NCBI GenBank assembly: GCA_903888395.1
Contig: CAISTO010000302.1
Coordinates: 1 to 31,748 of the forward strand
DNA from: an uncultured Bacteroidota bacterium
Lineage (GTDB): Bacteria > Bacteroidota > Bacteroidia > UKL13-3
Direction of reading: 5' to 3'
DNA: 31,748 bases
Below are positions 6,864 through 15,040 of the stretch, one piece after another; position 1 is the stretch's first letter; the number at the start of each line of letters is the position of its first letter. A model generated the notes under the pieces. That model saw only the letters and a list, made by a program, of their open reading frames with translations, was not told the origin of the DNA and searched no databases. A program made the position numbers and the translations under genes.

Positions 6864-8096
6864 ATGCAAACAATGCTAGGTTTATTTAGCATTGTTTTTG
6901 CGTTTATAGCCAATGGTAAAACCATTACAGTTGGGCAAAATAAGCAGTGTAAAACTATTCATCAAGCCATAAAAATTGCGGCAACTTTCGATACCATAGA
7001 AATACATGAAGGCTTGTACAAAGAAGGAAATATTGTAGTTAATAAATCGCTGTACATAAAAGGAATTAACAAGCCTGTTATAGATGGAGAAAAGAAATTT
7101 GAAATCATTTCTGTAAAATCGAATTACACCACCATTGACGGTTTAATAGTGCAACATTCAGGTTATGCTACGCTCGATGATCCAGGTGGAATAAAGGTGT
7201 ATGATTCGCACCATGTTAACATTATAAACAATACACTTTCTGATAATTTTTTTGGTGTTTATATTCAATACGGACAACATTGTATAATTAAAAACAACAA
7301 TATTGAAGCCTTTGGAGTGGAAGAACAGCAAATAGGGAATGGCATTCATTGTTGGAAAAGTGATAGCCTACAAATTATTGGAAATAAAATTACCGGACAT
7401 AGAGATGGTATTTATTTTGAGTTTGTAAAAGGTTCCATTATTTGGAGAAACATTTCGTATAAAAATATTCGTTATGGCTTGCATTTTATGTTCTCGAACG
7501 ATGATGCTTATATTGGCAATATATTTAAAAACAATGGCGCTGGTGTATCGGTAATGTTTACCAAAAACGTAAAAATGATTAACAACTACTTTTCTGATAA
7601 TTGGGGCGATGCAGCTTATGGATTATTGCTAAAAGAAATATCAGATGCATATATTTTCAATAACCGATTTTTATCGAACACTTCGGGAATTTATATGGAA
7701 GGAACGAGCAGAATAAAAGTAGAAAATAATAGTTTTAATAACAACGGTTGGGGAATGAAAATTCAAGCAAGTTGCATGGAAAATAACATCATTAATAATA
7801 ATTTTAAAAACAATACTTTCGATGTAAGTACCAATGGTACTTTGGTATTGAACGTTTTTAACAAAAACTATTGGGACAAATACGAAGGCTACGATTTAAA
7901 TAAGGACAATATTGGCGATGTAGCCTATCATCCTTTAAGTTTATTTTCTATTATTGTGGAAAATAATGCTTCGGTGATGTTGTTGTATCAAAGTTTTTTT
8001 GCCATGCTTTTAGATAAATCGGAAAAGGTAATTCCAAGTTTAACACCCACTAATTTTATAGATGAGCAACCCTTAATGCACCCAATTTTACTATGA
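6864..8096 (+). CDS. nosD: NosD, periplasmic copper-site assembly protein of NosZ
   Basis: NosD is a periplasmic right-handed beta-helix protein that works with the NosFY ABC transporter in building the CuZ site. From ATG 6864 the protein has 410 residues. It begins with a short signal peptide (MQTMLGLFSIVFAFIANG), followed by many NosD/CASH-type repeats rich in N-N ladders (for example IINNTLSDNFFGVYIQ, YIFNNRFLSNTSGIYM). The frame is open from an ATG at 6828 inside nosL, but that start would put charged residues before the signal peptide, so 6864 is preferred. Its stop overlaps the nosF start (ATGA), indicating translational coupling. Confidence 0.92.
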   Translation: MQTMLGLFSIVFAFIANGKTITVGQNKQCKTIHQAIKIAATFDTIEIHEGLYKEGNIVVNKSLYIKGINKPVIDGEKKFEIISVKSNYTTIDGLIVQHSGYATLDDPGGIKVYDSHHVNIINNTLSDNFFGVYIQYGQHCIIKNNNIEAFGVEEQQIGNGIHCWKSDSLQIIGNKITGHRDGIYFEFVKGSIIWRNISYKNIRYGLHFMFSNDDAYIGNIFKNNGAGVSVMFTKNVKMINNYFSDNWGDAAYGLLLKEISDAYIFNNRFLSNTSGIYMEGTSRIKVENNSFNNNGWGMKIQASCMENNIINNNFKNNTFDVSTNGTLVLNVFNKNYWDKYEGYDLNKDNIGDVAYHPLSLFSIIVENNASVMLLYQSFFAMLLDKSEKVIPSLTPTNFIDEQPLMHPILL

Positions 8097-8806
8097 TAGC
8101 TATTCAAAATATTTCGAAAAAATTTGGCAAACTAACAGTTTTAGATGGTTCTTCGGCTCAATTTAATAAAGGTGAATGCATTGCTTTAATTGGCCCGAAC
8201 GGTTGCGGAAAAACTACTTTAATAAAAAGTATTTTAGGAATGGTAGTTCCCAATACTGGCAATATTTTGTTCAATGATGTTTCCATAAAAAATGAATTTT
8301 TATACAGAAACAATATTGGTTACATGCCGCAAATAGGCCGCTATCCCGAAAACATGAGCATTGGCCAAGTAATTGATATGATAAAAAATATTAGAAATTA
8401 TAACAGCCAATTAGATGAAGAATTATTGGATTTATACAAAATAAAAGACCTGCTTAACAAAAAAATGAGAACGCTTTCGGGCGGAACTACTCAAAAAATA
8501 AGCGCAACCATTGCATTTTTATTTAACCCCGATGTATTGATTTTAGATGAACCTACAGCAGGTTTAGATCCTTTGGCAGCGGAAATTTTAAAGGAAAAAA
8601 TTATTAAGGAAAAACAAAAAGGCAAGCTCATTATTATTACATCGCACTTACTCAGTGAGCTAGATGAGTTGGTAACGCAAGTGGTTTTTATGCAAGATGG
8701 AAAAATAAAGTTTCATAAAAACACCGAAGAATTAAAAAACGATACGCAAATGCCAACTATTGCCAAGGCAATTACTCATATTTTAAAAGCTACTGCGCAT
8801 GAATAG
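8093..8806 (+). CDS. nosF: NosF, ABC transporter ATP-binding protein
   Basis: This is a cytoplasmic ATPase of the NosFY transporter needed for NosZ copper-cluster assembly. It has 237 residues. The Walker A motif is GPNGCGKTT (about 34-42), the signature is LSGGTTQKIS, Walker B is VLILDEPTAGLDP, and the switch is ITSHLLSELDE. All catalytic motifs are intact. The start overlaps the nosD stop by 4 bases and the end overlaps the nosY start by 8, consistent with a tightly coupled nosDFY operon. Confidence 0.95.
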   Translation: MIAIQNISKKFGKLTVLDGSSAQFNKGECIALIGPNGCGKTTLIKSILGMVVPNTGNILFNDVSIKNEFLYRNNIGYMPQIGRYPENMSIGQVIDMIKNIRNYNSQLDEELLDLYKIKDLLNKKMRTLSGGTTQKISATIAFLFNPDVLILDEPTAGLDPLAAEILKEKIIKEKQKGKLIIITSHLLSELDELVTQVVFMQDGKIKFHKNTEELKNDTQMPTIAKAITHILKATAHE

Positions 8807-9566
8807 ATTGATAAAATTTGTAGTACTCGACATGATAAAGAATAGAACCATTTTGGGTTATACTTTGCTTTTAGCAATATTTAGCTGGAGTGTTTTTGGA
8901 CTAGAAGACAATGCCACCAAAGGCGTTTTAACTTTACTAAATATTATGCTTTTAATAGTTCCATTGGTAAGTATAATTTTTTCAACTATTTATATTTATA
9001 ATAGTTCCGAATTTATTGATTTAATGGTAAGTCAGCCGGTAAAAAGAAGTAAAATTTGGACCAGTTTATTTATTGGTTTAAGCATTTCGCAAATATTGGC
9101 TTTTGTAGTTGGAGTAGGCATTCCGTTGTTATTATTTGCACCAATAAACATTGCATTGAGCATGATAAGCGTTGGCTGTATAGTTAGTATTATATTTATT
9201 GCCATTGCTTTTTTAGCTTGCGCAATTACGCACGATAAATCAAAGGGAATTGGTGTTTCTATTATGCTTTGGTTATACTTTGCTTTGCTGTTTGACGGAT
9301 TAGTATTGTTCCTGTTGTTTCAATTTGCAGACTATCCAATTGAGCATATTATGATTGGAATAACCATGCTAAGCCCAATTGATATGGCACGAATACTCAT
9401 ATTATTACAGTTAAATGTGTCGGCATTACTTGGACATACGGGAGCTATTTTTACTGATTTTTTCGGTACAATAATTGGAACTTTTATTTCTACCTTTGTA
9501 CTTTGCCTTTGGGCAATTATTCCATTTTATTTATCTTTACGCATGTTTAACAAAAAAGACTTATAA
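8799..9566 (+). CDS. nosY: NosY, ABC transporter permease
   Basis: This integral membrane partner of NosF has 255 residues with about six hydrophobic helices (roughly 15-32, 40-68, 95-120, 125-142, 150-175 and 228-248). The segment SSEFIDLMVSQPVKRSKIW matches the conserved cytoplasmic coupling region of NosY-type permeases ('LLLSQPVKR'). The start lies inside the end of nosF. The next gene starts 6 bases after its stop. Assignment rests on both the family motif and operon position. Confidence 0.93.
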   Translation: MNRLIKFVVLDMIKNRTILGYTLLLAIFSWSVFGLEDNATKGVLTLLNIMLLIVPLVSIIFSTIYIYNSSEFIDLMVSQPVKRSKIWTSLFIGLSISQILAFVVGVGIPLLLFAPINIALSMISVGCIVSIIFIAIAFLACAITHDKSKGIGVSIMLWLYFALLFDGLVLFLLFQFADYPIEHIMIGITMLSPIDMARILILLQLNVSALLGHTGAIFTDFFGTIIGTFISTFVLCLWAIIPFYLSLRMFNKKDL

Positions 9567-9572
9567 ACCCAT

Positions 9573-10484
9573 ATGAATATAGAAAATTTAGTCAATCAAA
9601 TTAAAGAAAAGTACGAAAAACTAGGAGAAAATCCTGAAACATATTTAAAAGGATTGCTGCAAGCAAAACCTATAAACTATTGGGATTACATAGAAGTTGA
9701 CACCTTATTATCGCTTCAAAAACCAAGAACAAACTTTAAAGATGAAGAAATTTTCATCATGTACCATCAGGTAACAGAATTGTTTTTAAAACTAATGTTA
9801 CATGAAATAAAACAAGTAGCAGTTGAAGTAAATTATACGGAAGAGTTTTTGATGAATAAATTTACAAGAATCATTCGTTACACGCAAATGCTAATTAATT
9901 CCTTCGATATTATGAAAGACGGAATGAATTACGATGATTACAATGTATTTAGAGCAACTTTAGCGCCAGCAAGTGGTTTTCAAAGTGCGCAATTTAGGTT
10001 CATAGAATTGCATTGTACCGGATTAGAAAACTTAATGAATGAAGCGGGTAGAGAACGTATAAGTTCGAATCCAACTACCGAAGAATACTTTGACCATATC
10101 TATTGGAAAGATGCTGGATTGAACAGAAAAACCGGCAAAAAAAATCTGACACTTACCTTATTTGAAGAAAAATATTTGCATCAATTCATCAGTTTAGCAA
10201 ACGCCATGAAAGGCAAAACTATAGCTGATAGACTGAATGAATTACCTAATAAATCGGAAGCATTGTTAAACCTATTAAGAGAGTTTGACCATTTGTATAA
10301 TGTAGCTTGGCCCATGGTTCATTTAAATACTGCTAAGCATTATTTAGACAGTAAAAACGAGAACCAACAAGCAACAGGAGGTTCTGAATGGAAAAAATAT
10401 TTAATGCCTAAATTCCAACAACGTAAGTTTTTTCCTGCTTTTTGGAGCAATGAAGAAAAAGAAAAATGGGGTGAAAGCATTTAA
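9573..10484 (+). CDS. kynA: Tryptophan 2,3-dioxygenase
   Basis: This cytosolic haem enzyme opens the indole ring of L-tryptophan with O2 to give N-formylkynurenine, the first step of the kynurenine route. It has 303 residues. Family motifs are MYHQVTELFLKLMLHEI (H65 as the active-site His), LAPASGFQSAQFRFIEL (R142, substrate carboxylate), H250 in WPMVHLNTAKHYL (likely proximal haem ligand) and ATGGSEW near the C-terminus. No other kynurenine-pathway gene is nearby. It starts 6 bases after nosY, so it appears to be read from the nos transcript, an unexpected partner because it uses O2. Only two bases separate it from the haemoglobin gene. Confidence 0.93.
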   Translation: MNIENLVNQIKEKYEKLGENPETYLKGLLQAKPINYWDYIEVDTLLSLQKPRTNFKDEEIFIMYHQVTELFLKLMLHEIKQVAVEVNYTEEFLMNKFTRIIRYTQMLINSFDIMKDGMNYDDYNVFRATLAPASGFQSAQFRFIELHCTGLENLMNEAGRERISSNPTTEEYFDHIYWKDAGLNRKTGKKNLTLTLFEEKYLHQFISLANAMKGKTIADRLNELPNKSEALLNLLREFDHLYNVAWPMVHLNTAKHYLDSKNENQQATGGSEWKKYLMPKFQQRKFFPAFWSNEEKEKWGESI

Positions 10485-10486
10485 TA

Positions 10487-10864
10487 ATGGAAGACGTTGA
10501 TATTATTAATGACATAAAAACTAAAATTGACATAGAAATTCTAGTCAATGCATTTTATGAAAAAGTAAAAAAAGACCAACAAATCAGTCACTTTTTCAAA
10601 CATGTAAACTGGAAAACTCATATGCCAATTATGTATGTATTTTGGGAAAACGTACTTTTTTATACAGGAAGTTATGTTGGAAATCCAATGCTTTTACACA
10701 AAGAATTGCATACGCATATGCCTTTAAGCAAAAAAGATTTTGACCAATGGATTCATTTATTTCATGAAACAATCAATGAAAATTATGAAGGAAAAATGGC
10801 TGAGGCAATGAAAGAAAGAGCTAATAATATATCCATTATAATGCAAACTAAAATATTGGTTTAA
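10487..10864 (+). CDS. Group III truncated haemoglobin
   Basis: This is a small globin of 125 residues. Candidate haem-pocket residues by family alignment are Y24 (B10), H45 (E7), H71 as proximal His (in GNPMLLHKEL) and W88 (G8) in FDQWIHLF. The pattern FWENVLFYTGSYVGNPM followed by H...FDxWxxLF is typical of group III (Ctb-like) globins. Group III members have been linked to O2 or NO handling, and placement at the end of a nitrous oxide reduction operon makes an NO/O2-protective or haem-related role plausible, though this is inference. It starts 2 bases after the dioxygenase stop. A perfect terminator follows. Confidence 0.9.
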   Translation: MEDVDIINDIKTKIDIEILVNAFYEKVKKDQQISHFFKHVNWKTHMPIMYVFWENVLFYTGSYVGNPMLLHKELHTHMPLSKKDFDQWIHLFHETINENYEGKMAEAMKERANNISIIMQTKILV

Positions 10865-10895
10865 CAACCTTCAATAACAACATAAAATACAAAAC

Positions 10896-10932
10896 AAAAT
10901 GGCTTCATTTATTAAATAAATGAAGCCATTTT
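10896..10932. terminator. Bidirectional terminator, nos operon / fasciclin gene
   Basis: A perfect 16-bp stem, AAAATGGCTTCATTTA (10896-10911) with TAAATGAAGCCATTTT (10917-10932), closes around a 5-base loop. A/T tracts flank both sides. It lies between the converging globin gene and fasciclin gene, so it can serve both. Confidence 0.92.
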
Positions 10933-10997
10933 TATTAGAAACTCTTCAACAAATTAATTGAAATTTGAAATTAAAAACTCTGTCAAATAAAAAACCA

Positions 10998-11558
10998 CTA
11001 ATTACCGGGAAGTAAAACTTCGTCTATAACGTGAATAATACCGTTAGAGGCTGGAATAGAAGCTAAAATATGCGCTTTTCCATTAACAACTGGTTTACCA
11101 TCAATCATTGTAATTTTTATATTCCCACCATTTACTTGACCAAATATTTGACCATCCTGCATAGATTCTGGTTTAAGCACACCAACATAAACGTGGTATT
11201 GTAAAATATCAGTCAATGCATCTAATTTTTCTGGTTTTAATAAACCTTCTACCGTGCCAGCAGGCAATTTATCGAAAGCTGCATTAGTGGGAGCAAATAC
11301 AGTAAAAGGGCCTGCATTACTTAATACATCTACTAATTTAGCGGCAGTAACGGCAGCTACTAAAGTTGTATGATCCTTACTTCCAACTGCTACTTGAACA
11401 ACGTTTGGATTTGAAACATCATCTTTAACACTTGATTGACCAGCACCTGTGGCTTCAGTTTGAGTTGCTTCAGCTTCTTTAGCTGGAGTATTTGCGCTAT
11501 TACAGCTAGCAGCTAGCATGGCTGCTACTACGATACAATTTTTTATTACTTTTTTCAT
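10998..11558 (-). CDS. Fasciclin-domain lipoprotein
   Basis: This protein of 186 residues has a lipoprotein signal MKKVIKNCIVVAAMLAASC (Cys19) and a Thr/Ala/Glu-rich linker to about residue 50. One fasciclin (FAS1/beta-Ig-H3) domain follows. Its hallmarks are H1-type DHTTLVAAVTAAKLVDVLS and GPFTVFAPTNAAFDKLPAG, then LQYHVYVG and H2-type NGIIHVIDEVLLP. FAS1 domains mediate adhesion or ligand binding; the substrate here is unknown. It is transcribed alone, away from the nos operon, from a promoter with the same Crp/Fnr-type palindrome as nosZ, which suggests co-expression with N2O reduction. Confidence 0.9.
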   Translation of the reverse strand: MKKVIKNCIVVAAMLAASCNSANTPAKEAEATQTEATGAGQSSVKDDVSNPNVVQVAVGSKDHTTLVAAVTAAKLVDVLSNAGPFTVFAPTNAAFDKLPAGTVEGLLKPEKLDALTDILQYHVYVGVLKPESMQDGQIFGQVNGGNIKITMIDGKPVVNGKAHILASIPASNGIIHVIDEVLLPGN

Positions 11559-11580
11559 ATTTCTGTATTTTATACAGCAT

Positions 11581-11626
11581 CAAATTGACAACTATTTATA
11601 TTTATTTATTATGACCCGAATCATAA
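11581..11626 (-). promoter_or_regulatory. Crp/Fnr-type operator and -7 box of the fasciclin gene
   Basis: TTATGA-N6-TCATAA (11609-11626) is perfectly palindromic in its half-sites. On the minus strand it is followed by TCAATTTG (11588-11581), one mismatch from TAnnTTTG. Centre 11617.5 to the last box base 11581 is 36.5 bases, identical to the nosZ promoter. The start codon is 22 bases further on. Confidence 0.72.
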
Positions 11627-11674
11627 AAACAAAATGATATTCAGCATTAAGAAATAATATTAAAAAACTAAAAA

Positions 11675-13684
11675 TTAGTTCAAATAATAATTGAATCCAA
11701 TTGAAACATTCCTCCCAAACTGAGGTACGCCACCCCAATCTAAGTGTTCGCGATAATTTAAATCAAGCAAATTCTCAATACCAATGTTTAATTGAAAAGA
11801 TGAAGTTTTAATTGCTTTAGCAAAAGCAACTCTAGCATTAAATATTTGCCAAGATGAAGTTTTACTTTCACCAAAATCTATATTTATATTTTTTTGACTA
11901 GATGCTAATACATGTTCTATTTGAAACTGAAATGTATTCTTTTGATATCGCAATGTATTGACAAATTTCAAAGGTGGAACTTGCTGCATAAACTGACCAT
12001 TACTTAACAATCCATATGAAAATCGAACATTTCCTTTGTATATAATTTTCTTCAAAAGTTTAAAAGTTGCAGCAGTTTCAAATCCCATAAGTTGAGCATT
12101 ACTAATATTGGCATATGTTTTAACTCCTCTACCTCCTATAGTCATTGGGCTATATTTATTAAGAATATAACCATAAATATAATTTTCAATTTGATGAAAA
12201 AATAAAGTTGTATTAAAATTCCATTTTTTCTTATCAATGGTATTTGAAAATTCCATTTGTATGGCTTTTTCTGGCGCTAAATTGTAGTTACCTATATAAT
12301 CAAAACCATCGGCACGATTAAATAAATAAAAACCAATTCTTTCATTGCTAGTTGGCAATCTTTGCCCATAACCAATTGTGAATTTATTGGTAAAAACACC
12401 TTTTTTTATTTGAAAAAACAAAGAAGAAGTAGTTAAAAAATTCTGTTTATTTTCATTCGTATTTATTCCAAATCCTTGCCATTGTAAAACACCAAATTCA
12501 TCCGTTACGTATTGATAGTTATAATCTTCTCGAATATTAAAACCAATACATTTTAGGCTATCAATATTTAACAAATAATTAGCAGCCAAACCAATATTAT
12601 ACAAAAAATTCCCTGGTAAAGTTTGCATAAACATTGGCTTTTCATTGTTTGGATACATAGTCATTTCAGCTTTTGTAAATGCTTGATGTGCATCAATTCT
12701 AACATTGAAAAGTTGTTTTTTTAGTTGTATTTTATATTGAGAATAAAATCCATTGGTGTAACTCCAACTTGGCATATCCATGTGCATAATAGTTTCAAGT
12801 CTGTGGGTATCATCCATGGCATGAGTAATGTTGTTATGGTAAAATTTTGTTTCTAAAACTTTATTATAATTACTTGAAACAAATCGATGTGTTACAGAAA
12901 AAATATTGGCTTTTGCAAACGCAACATCCATGGGTAAAGCAGGGTAACCAATATTAGATCCATTGTCGTTTATATAGTCGAAAATAATATGATTGGTTTT
13001 GTTTAATTGATAAGCAACACTAAAGTTCAAATTCAATTTTTCGTAACCACTATGTAAAATAGTAATGTCTCCTCCTGCTTTGTAATCATTAGCTTTTCTA
13101 TATGCACCACTCATTCTTAAAGCAAATTTATTAGAGTTGGTATTTAAGCTAAATCCAATGTTTTTTGAAAGATTGGCGAAGCCATATTGCGTATAAAAAT
13201 TTATTTGTGGATGGTCTTTACAATTAAATGAAGCTTCCTTCAATTGTATGTTCAAACTTCCTCCAATGGTACTTCCCAATAAGCCACCAGCAGTTCCTTG
13301 GTTTACTTCTAATTTACTTAAATTACTGGGTTCAACATATGTTGTAACAGGATCCATTTTATCTGTACAAGCACCATACATTTTCATTCCATTTAAGGTA
13401 ATATTTATTTGTCCAGCACTGTAAGTTCTAAGAGTTGGTTCCATTCCAAATGCGCCTCTTCTAATTAAATTTACACCTTCAATTCGTTGTAAAATATCTT
13501 CGGTGCTAGCTAATTTGCTGCTTCTGTAAAAGTTAAATGCTTCGTTGATTTTGTTGTTTTCTGAGTCACAAATAATCACTTCTTTAAGCGAAGTTGTTTT
13601 ATTAATAGTATCGCCAAAGTTATTCTGGGTAAAACCCTGAACATAAGAAAACAATACTAAAATTATTAAATTTTTTTTCGACAT
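11675..13684 (-). CDS. TonB-dependent outer-membrane receptor, probable copper receptor (NosA/OprC-like)
   Basis: This protein of 669 residues has a signal peptide (to about 20), a plug domain (about 30-150; TEDILQRIEGVNLIRRG, GGLLGSTIGGSLNIQL) and a beta-barrel rich in alternating aromatic strands to the C-terminus. The plug contains YGACTDKMDP, a CxxxM pair (C106, M110) preceding a TTYVEPSNLSKLEVNQG segment. A CxxxM pair in the plug is a feature I recall for the copper receptor OprC/NosA. A Met/His patch (MHMDM) lies in the barrel. NosA is known as an outer-membrane copper protein needed for NosZ maturation, so the context agrees. Copper specificity is inference; other metal or siderophore cargo is possible. 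A hairpin terminator lies only a few bases upstream of its start. Confidence 0.82.
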   Translation of the reverse strand: MSKKNLIILVLFSYVQGFTQNNFGDTINKTTSLKEVIICDSENNKINEAFNFYRSSKLASTEDILQRIEGVNLIRRGAFGMEPTLRTYSAGQINITLNGMKMYGACTDKMDPVTTYVEPSNLSKLEVNQGTAGGLLGSTIGGSLNIQLKEASFNCKDHPQINFYTQYGFANLSKNIGFSLNTNSNKFALRMSGAYRKANDYKAGGDITILHSGYEKLNLNFSVAYQLNKTNHIIFDYINDNGSNIGYPALPMDVAFAKANIFSVTHRFVSSNYNKVLETKFYHNNITHAMDDTHRLETIMHMDMPSWSYTNGFYSQYKIQLKKQLFNVRIDAHQAFTKAEMTMYPNNEKPMFMQTLPGNFLYNIGLAANYLLNIDSLKCIGFNIREDYNYQYVTDEFGVLQWQGFGINTNENKQNFLTTSSLFFQIKKGVFTNKFTIGYGQRLPTSNERIGFYLFNRADGFDYIGNYNLAPEKAIQMEFSNTIDKKKWNFNTTLFFHQIENYIYGYILNKYSPMTIGGRGVKTYANISNAQLMGFETAATFKLLKKIIYKGNVRFSYGLLSNGQFMQQVPPLKFVNTLRYQKNTFQFQIEHVLASSQKNINIDFGESKTSSWQIFNARVAFAKAIKTSSFQLNIGIENLLDLNYREHLDWGGVPQFGRNVSIGFNYYLN

Positions 13685-13696
13685 AATTCAATAGTA

Positions 13697-13730
13697 AAAA
13701 GGAGCAATTAAATAAATAAATGCTCCTTTT
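13697..13730 (-). terminator. Hairpin terminator/attenuator ahead of the TonB receptor
   Basis: On the minus strand AAAAGGAGCA (13730-13721) pairs with TGCTCCTTTT (13706-13697) and runs into a T-tract. It follows the YtkA-like gene, and the receptor ATG (13684) is about 12 bases beyond. No promoter-like box fits in the remaining space, so receptor expression appears to require readthrough. Confidence 0.8.
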
Positions 13731-13747
13731 AAAATTAGTTGTTTCTA

Positions 13748-14581
13748 TTATAAAGTGATGTCGAACGATTGCTTGTTATCTATGGTAACACCATTCTTTT
13801 TCAGGGTAAGTTTTACATTCCATAAACCAGTCATAGTAAAATTTACTTTTCCAACATAATGACCCATAGAAGTAAAAACAGGGTTTACATTATTTGGAGA
13901 ACCATGACCCATACTAGGCATAGTTGGTTCAATTTCTACAGTATAATCATTTACTGCGGGAAAGTCCATCATATCTTTTTTATGAATAGAAATTTCAAAG
14001 TTATTCAAACCAATTTTTGGTGTAGTTGGTTGAATTAAAGTTACAAAAAGTTTGGTACTGTCGCTAGCAATAAAGCTTTTCATTACCGAAGTAGTTGGAT
14101 TTATTACATTAACTTCTAATTCTCCTTCGCCTTCTTTGTCTGTTTTGTGGTTATGAAAAGCCATGTTTAAAGTCCATTTACCAGCTGAACTTGGCATTAT
14201 AAATACTATGGCAGCTTTCCAAAATTTATCACTAGGTATTGATTCTTCTGTTATTTCAACTGGAGCAGAATGTTTCATCATGCCCATATCCATCATAGGT
14301 ATTACATCAAAATGACCATCCGTTAATCGTGTATTTGAAACAGAATCAAACATGGCTACAAATATTTTATTGTAACCCACAAAAAAATCTTTTTCAGCAT
14401 ACACTTTTGCCTTAGCAGCAGCACCTAAAATATAGGTTTCGCCCATTAATTTATAAGTACTTGGAATTTGATCAACTATAACAGGAGTAGGAGTTACAGT
14501 TGTTGTTTCTTCTTTTTTACATGCGTTTGTTGCAAGTAATATGGTGGCAAATGTAATTGCCAATATTGTTTTAAATTTCAT
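13748..14581 (-). CDS. YtkA-like lipoprotein with His/Met-rich segments
   Basis: This protein of 277 residues has a lipoprotein signal MKFKTILAITFATILLATNAC (Cys21). Two related beta-sandwich halves are visible. The first has MMDMGMMKH (about 96-104) followed by a strand ending SSAGKWTLNMAFHN. The second has MPSMGHGSPN (221-230), then GHYVGKVNFTMTGLWNVKLTLKKNG, the signature of YtkA/FixH-like domains. The Met/His clusters are candidate Cu(I) or Cu(II) ligands. It lies between a small Cys-containing protein and a probable copper receptor, so periplasmic or surface copper handling is a reasonable inference. Exact function is unknown. The 5' leader carries a hairpin at 14607-14637. Confidence 0.75.
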   Translation of the reverse strand: MKFKTILAITFATILLATNACKKEETTTVTPTPVIVDQIPSTYKLMGETYILGAAAKAKVYAEKDFFVGYNKIFVAMFDSVSNTRLTDGHFDVIPMMDMGMMKHSAPVEITEESIPSDKFWKAAIVFIMPSSAGKWTLNMAFHNHKTDKEGEGELEVNVINPTTSVMKSFIASDSTKLFVTLIQPTTPKIGLNNFEISIHKKDMMDFPAVNDYTVEIEPTMPSMGHGSPNNVNPVFTSMGHYVGKVNFTMTGLWNVKLTLKKNGVTIDNKQSFDITL

Positions 14582-14606
14582 AAAATGTAATTGTTTTTTT
14601 TAATAA

Positions 14607-14637
14607 TTGAGCTTACGATTTTGATAAAAATCGTTCA
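14607..14637. other. Hairpin in the leader of the YtkA-like gene
   Basis: ACGATTTT (14615-14622) and AAAATCGT (14627-14634) form an 8-bp stem with a 4-base loop, flanked by TTGA and TCAA. It could be an mRNA structure or a protein-binding palindrome. The tail is not clearly that of a terminator in either direction. Confidence 0.5.
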
Positions 14638-14657
14638 AGTAAAATCAGTAAAATAAA

Positions 14658-15032
14658 TTAATATTTTGGTGGCTGAAATATTCTTGACTCAAAAGCAGTT
14701 AGGATTTTACTGCTATATTTTACAAAAAAATGAAACGAAACAAATTGCAAAAATATATTTGAAGTATGTTTTTCAAAAAATAAAACTTCTTCAATATTGT
14801 TATTGTTAGTATTTGAATTAGTGCTTTTGGGAGTATCAGCTTCTTCGGTGTTTTTTAAAGTATTTTTCAAATAACATTTACCATCACATTTCAGTTCTGG
14901 CTTACTTTTATTGATACAAAACAGTTCAGTTATTTGTTTCTGATTTATTTTAAACCAAGTAATTACACCCACTTTATTGGTTAATTGCAATAGCATACAA
15001 AGTAAAAGCGATATGGAAATAAATCTTTTCAA
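14658..15032 (-). CDS. Small Cys-containing exported or membrane protein
   Basis: This protein of 124 residues starts at a TTG (15032-15030). It has a hydrophobic N-terminus (KRFISISLLLCMLLQLTN) and then CINKSKPELKCDGKCYLKNTL, containing the CxGKCYL motif that I associate with small Bacteroidetes proteins found near metal-uptake genes. An Asn/Thr-rich stretch and a second hydrophobic segment (about 96-108) follow. The three cysteines are candidate metal or disulfide sites. It is the first gene after an operator-type promoter and is followed by the YtkA-like and receptor genes. The predicted transcription start would lie about 4 bases before the TTG, implying a nearly leaderless mRNA; a later start at Met13 is the alternative. 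Function unknown. Confidence 0.65.
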   Translation of the reverse strand: MKRFISISLLLCMLLQLTNKVGVITWFKINQKQITELFCINKSKPELKCDGKCYLKNTLKNTEEADTPKSTNSNTNNNNIEEVLFFEKHTSNIFLQFVSFHFFVKYSSKILTAFESRIFQPPKY

Positions 15033-15040
15033 TTACCATG

